This document shows positions 30,994 to 38,554 of a stretch of DNA of 38,554 bases, in pieces. Below the pieces are notes generated by a model that was given only the letters and a program-made list of their open reading frames with translations, was not told the origin of the DNA and searched no databases. The stretch is from assembly GCA_029298735.1 (NCBI GenBank), contig JANSLP010000309.1, positions 1 to 38,554 on the forward strand, given 5' to 3'. A program made the position numbers and the translations under genes. Within the stretch, counting starts at the first letter, position 1. Every line of letters starts with the position of its first letter. The DNA comes from Ophiostoma sp. CBS 140.51 (lineage: Eukaryota > Ascomycota > Sordariomycetes > Ophiostomatales > Ophiostomataceae).

Positions 30994-33180
30994 ATGTCGG
31001 ACTCCGATCCCCACCGTACGTCAACACCGCATACAGCGGTCCCTAGTTCACCAGCTCCCACCGACAGCAATGGCAGCTACAACCCCCGCAAACGGGGCCG
31101 CACCGCCTGCACCCGCTGCAAGAACCGCAAACAGAAATGCGACGAACAGCTGCCCGTGTGCAGCAACTGCCGCCGAGCGGGTGCCGATTGCGACAAGGCC
31201 GATGTGGCCAGCCAGCCATTGCCGATTGCCTACACGCGGGCATTGGAGGATCGGGTGGCCCAGCTAGAGATGTTGCTGGAAAGACAAGCAGCGACGCCGA
31301 AAGAAGCCCAGGCTGTCACCTCGCCCTCGAGCGTTCATGGACTGACACATGGTCACCCCGACTCCGCCCTCAGTGAGGTCGTCGGTATCATCTCGCTCGG
31401 CAACTTTGAGGCGCCGGCGTATGTTGGACCGTCGGCCGGGTTGTCGTTGGCGGTCAACTTGGGCGAGATGGTGCAGGCCACTGTCTGGAAAAAAGCCATC
31501 CCGGATGTCGTTGATCCGCGAGAAGCAGCCGAGACAAGCCCCGGTGGCCCGCTGTCGACCAGACTGCCACGTGGTGGAGTACGCGCCATGACGAAAGATG
31601 AGATGGCACGATACAGCATCAAAGAGCCACCCAGTGATGCACTCGGAACACGTCTTCTGCATCTCTACCTGTCCCAACCACATTCCCGTTACCCGTTTCT
31701 ACAGCCAACCGATCTATGGGCCCTCCAACGAGAACATACATCGTCGTCAGTTGGAGTGTCCAGCCCGCACCTCACACCATCTCAACGATATGGCATTTTC
31801 AAACTGTACATGGTTTATGCCATTGGTGCCACACTGCTCCAACTCACCAACAAAAACATGGACGTCGCGCCTGAACGGTTCTACGTGACAGCACTTCAAC
31901 ATATGGCAGCTGCAAGAGAACCACGGACTGTTCAAAACATTGAGGCTATGGCGCTGTTGGTAATTTATCACCTACGGTCGGCTTCCGGCCTGGGGACGTG
32001 GTACATGATTGGTCTGGCCATGCGAACATGCATCGACTTAGGCATGCACCGCCGAAGTCATGAACAAGGGTTGTCAGCGGCGTCAATCCATGCCAGACGT
32101 CGTCTGTTCTGGACGGTGTATGCTCTCGAGCGCAACATTGCCATCTCGCTGGGACGGCCACTCAGTCTGGCGGACAGACAAATTGATGTCGACTTGCCGA
32201 GGGCCACACTATCTGCATACCCATCATCGCCTGGCTACGATATCCGTGCAGTTGACAACTCTGACAATATTCAGCGAGCCATTCTCCTATTCCAGCTCCG
32301 GCGTATTGAGTCCCGCATTCATCATTCTGTCTACCGCGCCGACAAGCCATTGAGTACGCTGCGGCCCAAACTGGACAGTCTCTACACTGCCCTTGAAGCG
32401 TGGAGAGAAAACATGACATCCACTTTGAGGGCAATCGCCACCAACGAGGACGACGCCGACACTAGTTATCTGTTGCTGCACTACCACCGTGCCGTCCGTA
32501 CTCTCATCCAGCCATTTCTCACTATTCTCCCCGCCTCCGACCCGTACTTGACCAGATGTCTGGCTGCTGCTGGCAATATTTGTCAGTCGCACAAGCGGCT
32601 GCACCAGTCTCTGCATTACGGCCACAGTTTTATTGCCGTACAGACAATCTTTGTTGCCGGTGCCACACTCCTGTATGGCCTCTGGACGCAGACCCACCGA
32701 GTATGGTCTGTGACTCTTGCTGACGACTTAAGGGCGTGTTCTTTGGTACTATTCGTCATGAGCGAGCGGGCACCTTGGGTACGCAAGTACCGCGATGCAT
32801 TCGAGCTTCTGGTAGGGGCGACAATGCAGAAGCTGAGAAGTGGAGGCAACGATGAGTCTGCTGGCGGCGACCTGGCGGACATGGCCACACTAGCACAAGG
32901 CCAACCGGTTCGGCCACCACCTCCAGAAGAGACACGGAGTGACAGACAAACATCACAGAGTACACAAAGTGGGCCGACATCCACTCACCCAGCAGAAGGC
33001 GGTCGCGATGAAGATGGAGATGTCTGGTATCTGGTCAAAGAACTGGCTAACTGGATTGACCAAGACCCGACACAAGGCCAAGGACAGGATCAAGACAGTG
33101 GCCAGGACAAAGACAACGCACCAGTATGGATGCCTGACTTTGAGACGCTACAGAACTGGACGTCATTTACACCAAGATAG
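30994..33180 (+). CDS. Zn2Cys6 fungal transcription factor with fungal-specific middle homology region
   Basis: A single exon of 728 aa. The zinc cluster is at residues 39-66 (Cys39, 42, 49, 56, 59, 66; spacing C-x2-C-x6-C-x6-C-x2-C-x6-C), preceded by a basic PRKRGR patch. A short heptad-like stretch follows (RALEDRVAQLEMLLER), a likely dimer coiled coil. The Fungal_trans region covers roughly 200-560, with SRYPFLQPTDLW and the typical RRRLFWTVYALERNIAISLGRPLSL. The C terminus is Gln/Asp-rich (QGQGQDQDSGQDKD) and could activate. Dimeric Zn2Cys6 proteins bind paired CGG triplets, and all three promoter regions of this neighbourhood carry CGG-N7-CCG, so I infer that it is the local pathway regulator. 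It lies tail to tail with the MFS gene. It appears intact. Confidence 0.93.
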   Translation: MSDSDPHRTSTPHTAVPSSPAPTDSNGSYNPRKRGRTACTRCKNRKQKCDEQLPVCSNCRRAGADCDKADVASQPLPIAYTRALEDRVAQLEMLLERQAATPKEAQAVTSPSSVHGLTHGHPDSALSEVVGIISLGNFEAPAYVGPSAGLSLAVNLGEMVQATVWKKAIPDVVDPREAAETSPGGPLSTRLPRGGVRAMTKDEMARYSIKEPPSDALGTRLLHLYLSQPHSRYPFLQPTDLWALQREHTSSSVGVSSPHLTPSQRYGIFKLYMVYAIGATLLQLTNKNMDVAPERFYVTALQHMAAAREPRTVQNIEAMALLVIYHLRSASGLGTWYMIGLAMRTCIDLGMHRRSHEQGLSAASIHARRRLFWTVYALERNIAISLGRPLSLADRQIDVDLPRATLSAYPSSPGYDIRAVDNSDNIQRAILLFQLRRIESRIHHSVYRADKPLSTLRPKLDSLYTALEAWRENMTSTLRAIATNEDDADTSYLLLHYHRAVRTLIQPFLTILPASDPYLTRCLAAAGNICQSHKRLHQSLHYGHSFIAVQTIFVAGATLLYGLWTQTHRVWSVTLADDLRACSLVLFVMSERAPWVRKYRDAFELLVGATMQKLRSGGNDESAGGDLADMATLAQGQPVRPPPPEETRSDRQTSQSTQSGPTSTHPAEGGRDEDGDVWYLVKELANWIDQDPTQGQGQDQDSGQDKDNAPVWMPDFETLQNWTSFTPR

Positions 33181-33526
33181 ATACCATTGAACTCGAAGCG
33201 TACTTTGCAATACTTATCCCGTAATGATTTATTCTTCATTTAATGCTGAAGTTTTTCTGCGAAAAGTGACAACGGCTTTAAATAAGTTCAATTAAAATAA
33301 TATTGACTAATTTAAATCATGGGGAATTTGACAAGAATAAAGCAACATTCTTTTGAGTCGTAAAGTTTAATGACCTCAATGTTTCAATGAAACAATTTCA
33401 AGATGATACCATACGCCTATCTATGCTTCCTTTGTGATGTGTTTTATCCCAATATGAACAAGTAGTTAAATGCAAACATCCCCACACAATCTACCGCTGC
33501 AGCTTGGAACCCCGCTATTGCCACCA
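33181..33526. other. Convergent spacer between regulator and MFS gene
   Basis: AT-rich 3' DNA for both genes; nothing else seen. Confidence 0.45.
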
Positions 33527-35289
33527 TTATTTCTCTCTCACATCAGCCTGCGCCAGCTCTTCTCTTGCAGCATTCTTCTCAACATCCACTACCGCTGGTG
33601 AATCTTCACTACTGCTCACGTCCAATGATGCCGCCCGTTCTTGTGACGACTCTCTCACCGCATTGATGACTGGCACCGGTGTCTCTGGTTTTGGCCCTTG
33701 GAGGCCACGGTCGCGAATGAGAACGCAGCCGATAAAGCACAGTCCAATTAGTGGCACCAACAAGGTAAAGACGGCATGACTGGCTGCCATATAAGCGTCC
33801 AGGATGGCATCCGCATCAGCCAACGGCAGACTCGTCAAATCTGGTACGGCATATGGCCGGCTGGCAATGGAGTCGACATATGCTGGTGGCAGCTTTTTCC
33901 GCAAAGTGGCCTGCAGGACAGCTGCCGACACGGCCAGACCCACGGCACCGCCAGCACAGCGGAAGAAATTGCGGTTGGAAGTAATGACTGCTCTTCGAGC
34001 TGGCGCTACATGAGCTTGGAGGGCAACGAGGACCGGCTGGAAGATGCAACCGACACCAGCACCGACCAACATGAGAGGGACAATGAGGACACCAGCAGGG
34101 GTGTTCCGCGTGAACAGCAGACACAGCCCGGCACCCAGTGTCCAGAGTCCAAAGCCGGCCCAGATGACTTCACCGTAGCGTTTTCGTCGCGAAATGTACT
34201 GGCCAGACAAAATGGACAGGGCAGTCTGGAAGCCGACGAGAGCGGAGCAGATGGCGGCGGACCCAATGGGTGTAAATTGGTGGGCGTTTTGGAGGTATAG
34301 AGGGATGTAGTAGAGGCAGGACTGGTAAACGGCGCCAAACAGCACATTTTGGGCCATCATGACAGCGACGGCAGGGGAAGTGAACATTGACACTAGACTG
34401 TCAGCGAAGAATCAATCTAATAGAGTTGCGGCAGCTGCAACTTACAAGGCATCATGGGCAGCTTGGCGAGCTTCCACTCGACGAGCAGAAACAGAGGCAA
34501 GGCCAATGCACCAATCACCAGCATTGCAATCACCATGGGTGAGTTCCATTCGTAGTAGTTGCCGCCACCAGAAATCGGAATGAGGAGAAACACCACCGCC
34601 ACCGACGACGACAGCATGCCCCAGTAGTCAATCTTTTTGAAACTTTCCCGCCATGGTGCACGGCCTTTCGAAGATGGAGGTAGCAGAAAAGATGCAAGGA
34701 CTCCCGTCAAGGCAGCCAATGGTGCCAGCATATAGAAGAATGCTCGCCAGTCGTGCGCTCTCTCGATCAAGGCTGCTGCAAGAAATGGTCCACCAACATT
34801 ACCGAGGCCGACCATAGCACCAATGATGCCCTGGTACCGGCCCCGCTGTTCTAATGTGACAACATCAGAGACAATAATCATCGACAGGTTGGTGATGCCG
34901 CCGCCGCCGATGCCCGCCAGAGCACGGCAAATGTAAAACGCAGCAGGTGTGTGCACCAGACCACAGCCCAGATCGGCACCGGCTAGTAGTGCTACTGCTC
35001 CCAGGTAGACTGCTTTCCGACCAAAAAGATCTGATAGACGGCCGTACAGCATTTGGAACGTAGTGTTGCCGATCAATGAGGCCGTGCCGGCCCATGATAC
35101 CGTGTCTTCAGCATGGATGTCGGACGCGATCGTTGGTAACGCAACGCTGATGCCATTCTGGTCGATAAATGTGACGAGGAGGGTTATGGAAAGTGTTGCC
35201 AATACGACAAGCAGTTTGCCTCGTGGTAACAGGTTAGTCTGCTCGTGTAAGGCCAGCTCGGCCGCTGTTGGCTGTGCTGTTCGTCCCAT
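33527..35289 (-). CDS. MFS drug:H+ antiporter-like transporter (14-TMS DHA2 type)
   Basis: Two exons in minus-strand order, 35289-34446 and 34392-33527, give 569 aa. The intron 34445-34393 (53 nt) has a GTAAGT donor, GCTGAC branch and TCTAG acceptor, and splices within a codon to give MMPLSMFTSP. Motif A is GRLSDLFGRK. Motif C-like glycines (GLGNVGGPFL) point to an exporter, and FIDQNGISVALP in TM1 is usual for the DHA2 group; length and the charged tail fit 14 segments. It should sit in the plasma or vacuolar membrane and export a small organic molecule by proton exchange. Substrate is unknown. It is divergent from the NCS1 permease across a promoter with CGG-N7-CCG, so it is probably co-regulated with the cluster, perhaps for efflux of the compound or an intermediate. 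Confidence 0.9.
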
Positions 35290-36147
35290 GATGTGTGTGA
35301 GGAGGAAGGTTGGTGAGAAAGGGAGGAGGTCGTGGAAAGAGAATGTTCGTATCGTCTATCGTATCGTCCGCTATCACGCCATGTTTCGTTGATGTTTGGT
35401 TGTGAACGAATGTGGCGTTCCTGGATTGTGTCTATCGTTTATCTATTAGACTGACGAAGAAAGTGAAGCTCCACTTGTATCTATTTTCCGGAGATGATTT
35501 CTCGTGATTTTCGTTTTGTCATTGTTGCACGTATTTTGACAACTTCCTTGGCCGTGTCGGTGTTGATGCTCTTTGCCTTTCATTGTCGGATGTCCGTCGT
35601 TAGTCGCAGTCATTCCGCTGCCATGTTACTACCTACCATGGTTTTGATTTTGCCTGCCGGTGTGTTCCTGGTGTTAGTCGGGACAGGTGGGCCGTCGGGA
35701 CACCTCCGACGCTAGGCCTTATCACTGCTTCTGACAGTTGTGACAGGTGCTGTACCGCCGATCGTCGCTGCCACGCCGACGGCACTGATAGGTGAGATTG
35801 TGGGCCAGGAAAACACTCCAAAATGTGCCAAAAGTGTACCAATTTAGCGTCAGATAGTGGTGAGATCAGATACTGACGATACTGCAACCACATCGAACTC
35901 TGCAAGGGACTAGGTGCTACGATAAGGCGTACGAATCATTTTTGTCCATCAAACATGTCTGCACGGTCGACAAGGATGCACGGTCCCACGGTTTGGAAAT
36001 ATCTATATGTCATGCCTTTCGGCACCGCTCTAGGATCATCATGAAGAAGTATTCGGACATCATCAAACAACAAACACTCGACTCCGGGCGTTCTCTTTCT
36101 CGCCAAGAATAGCCGTCCTTCACTCACGAAAACTCCACAACTTCACA
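35290..36147. promoter_or_regulatory. Divergent promoter of MFS exporter and NCS1 permease
   Basis: It holds GTCGGGACACCTCCG (CGG-N7-CCG, 35694-35708), an extra GTCGGGACA copy at 35677-35685, and CGG-N4-CCG at 35587-35596. GATA motifs are at 35718-35723 (minus), 35787-35791, 35853-35857 and 35921-35926. A TATA-like stretch lies near 35999-36008. A plus-strand open frame of 73 codons at 35494-35715 is not called, having no family features. Confidence 0.5.
35694..35708. promoter_or_regulatory. CGG-N7-CCG dyad in the MFS/NCS1 promoter
   Basis: GTCGGGACACCTCCG differs by one base from the site at 29121-29135. It is 405 bp from the MFS ATG and 440 bp from the permease ATG. Confidence 0.55.
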
Positions 36148-37977
36148 ATGGCCATCCGCCAGCGTGTTCGCAAGGCCCTCTCCTCCAAGGAGGAGTTCAA
36201 GAAGGCCATCCAGACCAACGAGCATGGTACCTACTTTAACGAGGATTTGCTGCCTTCGCCGCCATGTAAGTACAACCAAGTGTTTGGACTCCACCATCTC
36301 CATGATGAACTTCTCACTGACAATGCTTCAGCCCACCGATCGTGGACGGCGCTCCACTTCTTCGCCTATTACCTGACTATGACCTTCTCGCCCAGCTCCT
36401 ACAACCTGGGTGCCACTCTCATCTCAATTGGTCTCAAGTGGTGGCACGGCATCATCGCTGCCATCATTGGATCGGCTATTCTCAGTGTCGTCGTCATTCT
36501 CAACTCCCGTGGTGCTGCCCGCTACCATGTCGGTTTCCCTGTTTATGTCCGTGCCGCTGCCGGTGTCGCCGGCTCCAAGCTGTTTGTCGTCGTCCGTGCC
36601 TCCGTGGCTATCATCTACTTTGCAACCCAGACCTACTATGGCGGTCGCATCACAGCCTGTCTGCTGCGTGCTATCTTTGCCAGCCACTGGGACAACATCC
36701 CCAACCACTTGCCTGCCAGCGCTGGCATCACATCGGCCAACCTGTTGGCGTTCTTCATCTTCTGGATCGTGCAGCTGCCGTTCTGCTTTGTCCACCCGAC
36801 AGTCATCCGCCATCTGTTCGTGGCCAAGTCGGTGCTGAGTACTGCCGCCTTCCTCGGTGTCTTTGGCTGGGCCGTTCATGCCAACGGTGGCAGCCTCGGC
36901 AATTTCCAGCTCAGCAAGACAGTGACACCCCTCGAGGGCAAGGCTTTAATCTGGCCCATGCTCCAGGCCATCAACTCAGTCATGGCTGCGCTGTGCCCTA
37001 TCCTGATCAACCAGCCCGACATTTCTCGTTATGCCACCCGTCCCAGCCAGGCCACTTGGTCCCAGGCCATTGGTATCCTCATCAGCAAGGTCCTGGTCAT
37101 GTTCATCAGCTGTGCCACTACCAGTGCCGGCATGAGCCTCTTTGGCACTGCCTACTGGAACATGTGGGACCTGTACAACGCCATCCTGACCACCTACTGG
37201 GGCCCGGCTGCTCGTGCCGGTATTGCCTTTGCCTCCATCGGTGTCATGCTGTCCATTGTCGCTACAAACATTGGCTCCAACTCCCTACCTGTCGGCGCCG
37301 ATATTTCTGGTCTCTGGCCCAAGTACATTAACATTGTGCGCGGCCAAGTGTTCTGTGCTGTCCTGGCTCCCCTCCTGGTTCCCTGGAAGATTATCGCCAG
37401 TGCCACCACTTTCCTGACTTTCTTGGGCTCCTACACCGTCTTCCTCATGCCCATCTGTGGCACCATGATTGTCGACTACTGGATCGTCCGCCGCGGCAAC
37501 TTCCATGTTCCTTCCCTCTATACTGTCGCCCACGGAAGGCCATATGCCTACTGGCACGGCTGGAACTTCCGCGCTGTCGCCGCCTGGGTCGCCGGTGTCG
37601 CTTTTACTGTGCACGGCATCGCCGGCTCCCTCAGCCCCCACTCCGTGAACCAGAACAGCAAGAACATGTACAAGCTGGGCTTCCTGCTGTCGCTGGCCAT
37701 GGGCAGCTTCGTCTACTATGTCCTGTGCCTCATTTTCCCGCCGCCCATCTACCCTGAGTCCGCCAACGCGCCTGATACCAGCGACCCAGACCGCATGAAG
37801 TTTGAGCACATGGCCGAGTCCGAGGGTTTCCTGCCCGGCGAGAATTATGACGACATCAAGGGCGTGCTGGTCACCGAGGTCATGGACGGCGAGGTGCTGC
37901 CCACTAATTTTCAAGTTCGTGGTGATGAGAAGGGCTTCGACAGCAAGGAGTATGCTACGGACAAGCTGAGCGTTTAG
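36148..37977 (+). CDS. NCS1-family permease, Fur type (uracil/allantoin-like)
   Basis: Exons 36148-36265 and 36332-37977 give 587 aa. The 66-nt intron 36266-36331 has a GTAAGT donor, CTGAC branch and TTCAG acceptor. It has no stop and keeps frame, so unspliced reading gives a false 609-aa form; splicing yields LPSPPSHRSWTALHFF, the expected NCS1 start of TM1. About 12 membrane segments follow. Family motifs include FSPSSYNLG in TM1, NQPDISRYA, and NIGSNSLPVGADISGLWPKYINIVRG. The long acidic C-terminal tail suits endocytic control. NCS1-Fur proteins import uracil, allantoin, uric acid and related rings by proton symport at the plasma membrane; the exact substrate cannot be set. Together with the PuuE-type enzyme it suggests ureide or pyrimidine uptake. 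Confidence 0.92.
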   Translation: MAIRQRVRKALSSKEEFKKAIQTNEHGTYFNEDLLPSPPCKYNQVFGLHHLHDELLTDNASAHRSWTALHFFAYYLTMTFSPSSYNLGATLISIGLKWWHGIIAAIIGSAILSVVVILNSRGAARYHVGFPVYVRAAAGVAGSKLFVVVRASVAIIYFATQTYYGGRITACLLRAIFASHWDNIPNHLPASAGITSANLLAFFIFWIVQLPFCFVHPTVIRHLFVAKSVLSTAAFLGVFGWAVHANGGSLGNFQLSKTVTPLEGKALIWPMLQAINSVMAALCPILINQPDISRYATRPSQATWSQAIGILISKVLVMFISCATTSAGMSLFGTAYWNMWDLYNAILTTYWGPAARAGIAFASIGVMLSIVATNIGSNSLPVGADISGLWPKYINIVRGQVFCAVLAPLLVPWKIIASATTFLTFLGSYTVFLMPICGTMIVDYWIVRRGNFHVPSLYTVAHGRPYAYWHGWNFRAVAAWVAGVAFTVHGIAGSLSPHSVNQNSKNMYKLGFLLSLAMGSFVYYVLCLIFPPPIYPESANAPDTSDPDRMKFEHMAESEGFLPGENYDDIKGVLVTEVMDGEVLPTNFQVRGDEKGFDSKEYATDKLSV

Positions 37978-38497
37978 AATTCGTGGGCATGATCTAGTTA
38001 AAATACGAAAAAGTATTAGTGGGAGAACTTGGTTAGTATGGAAATGTGGGAATTCTCAATAATACAATCGTTGACATGATTAAAACAACCAATGATGAGA
38101 TTTGCTTGGTGCTATGGCCTTCGTCACTCCTATCGTTGGAGTGGATTTGTTCCCGATTCGGACATTTGGAGACTGTCAGGCAGTAATGACTGTGGTGTTG
38201 GCCACGTGCTATCCGATCGTTACAGGTCTGTGCGTAATGAGACGTGTTGCGCCTCTCTTTGAGTTGTTTGCACTACGATGTACGAGGTCTGGGACAGACA
38301 TACGTCTGCCCATTCGACCCATTACTGGGTCTCCGCAACAGTGGGTCTCGGCGCCAAACTGTCTGTTGGGCCCGTCTGTTGGCACTATCTGTACACTAAT
38401 CAGGGGCCAGTTTAACCCAATAAACAGTAAGGCAACATGCCAGAGTGGTTAATGGGTACTCGTGCCACGCCCCACTTATTTGGATCTCGTTGGACTC

Positions 38498-38516
38498 GCA
38501 CCACCTAAGGTGGTGC
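38498..38516. repeat. 19-bp palindrome
   Basis: GCACCACCTAAGGTGGTGC has 9-bp arms that are exact reverse complements around one central A. Confidence 0.7.
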
Positions 38517-38517
38517 T

Positions 38518-38551
38518 CACCACCCTAATGACCACACCACCCTAATGACCA
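38518..38551 (+). repeat. 17-bp direct repeat, two full copies
   Basis: CACCACCCTAATGACCA occurs twice head to tail, and a third copy may start at 38552 and be cut by the window end. Confidence 0.75.
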
Positions 38552-38554
38552 CAA

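Larger units (their letters stand above)
37978..38554. other. Right-end intergenic region with palindrome and direct repeats
   Basis: No gene. A tRNA-like D-arm/A-box (CCA-GAGTGGTTAA-TGG) lies at about 38440-38455. A 19-bp palindrome follows at 38498-38516, then two copies of a 17-bp repeat at 38518-38551, reaching the window end. Confidence 0.45.

Noticed and set aside
31016..31048. Intron in the regulator gene (GTACGT to CCTAG)
   Set aside because: Only 33 nt, no branch site, and the unspliced frame is open through the zinc cluster.
38430..38510. Complete tRNA-Ser/Leu gene
   Set aside because: The D-arm fits, but there is no anticodon stem, no GGTTCGA-type T-arm and no 3' acceptor strand complementary to GGCAACA.
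38521..38554. Telomere repeat (CCCTAA) at the window end
   Set aside because: CCCTAA occurs once per 17-bp unit, not as a (CCCTAA)n array.

Overview
The window is nuclear DNA of a filamentous ascomycete (Pezizomycotina, most likely Sordariomycetes). The evidence is short spliceosomal introns of 53 to 74 nt with GTAAGT/GTGAGT/GTATGT-type donors and CTAAC/CTGAC branch sites, moderately GC-rich coding sequence, long intergenic spaces, a Tad-clade LINE relic, and typical fungal families (Zn2Cys6 regulator, LysM proteins, GH18 chitinase with an Hce2 domain, NCS1-Fur permease). Species cannot be named from the sequence.

Region 1 (1-5525) pairs an MFS sugar/H+ symporter with a GH78 alpha-L-rhamnosidase on the same strand, a plausible rhamnoside-use pair. 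Both promoters hold CreA-type SYGGRG motifs. The rhamnosidase reading frame carries a one-base shift near 3031-3036. Region 2 (6248-12134) has an unrecognised 1060-residue fungal protein on the minus strand and a 5'-truncated, frame-broken LINE reverse transcriptase ending in a (TAA)n tail. Region 3 (13554-26719) holds an intron-less classical SDR and then a chitin-related neighbourhood: a 1522-residue secreted LysM/ChtBD1/GH18/Hce2 chitinase, a GPI-anchored DUF7136-like wall protein, and a secreted protein with six LysM domains, four of which lie in 210-bp tandem units.

Region 4 (27158-37977) is the most interesting part. It holds an amidase interrupted by one in-frame TGA, a divergently transcribed PuuE-type (allantoinase-analogue) polysaccharide-deacetylase-fold enzyme, a Zn2Cys6 regulator, a 14-TMS-type MFS exporter and an NCS1-Fur permease. 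Their three intergenic promoters share a CGG-N7-CCG element; in its tightest form it reads GTCGGG-N4-CTCCG, and a looser copy sits in the amidase/deacetylase promoter. They also carry many GATA (AreA/NIT2-type) motifs. I infer a nitrogen-regulated gene cluster for uptake and hydrolysis of a cyclic ureide, hydantoin or pyrimidine-like compound, run by its own regulator. The substrate is not established.

The right edge (37978-38554) has no gene but contains a tRNA-like A-box, a 19-bp palindrome and a 17-bp tandem duplication that runs to the window end.
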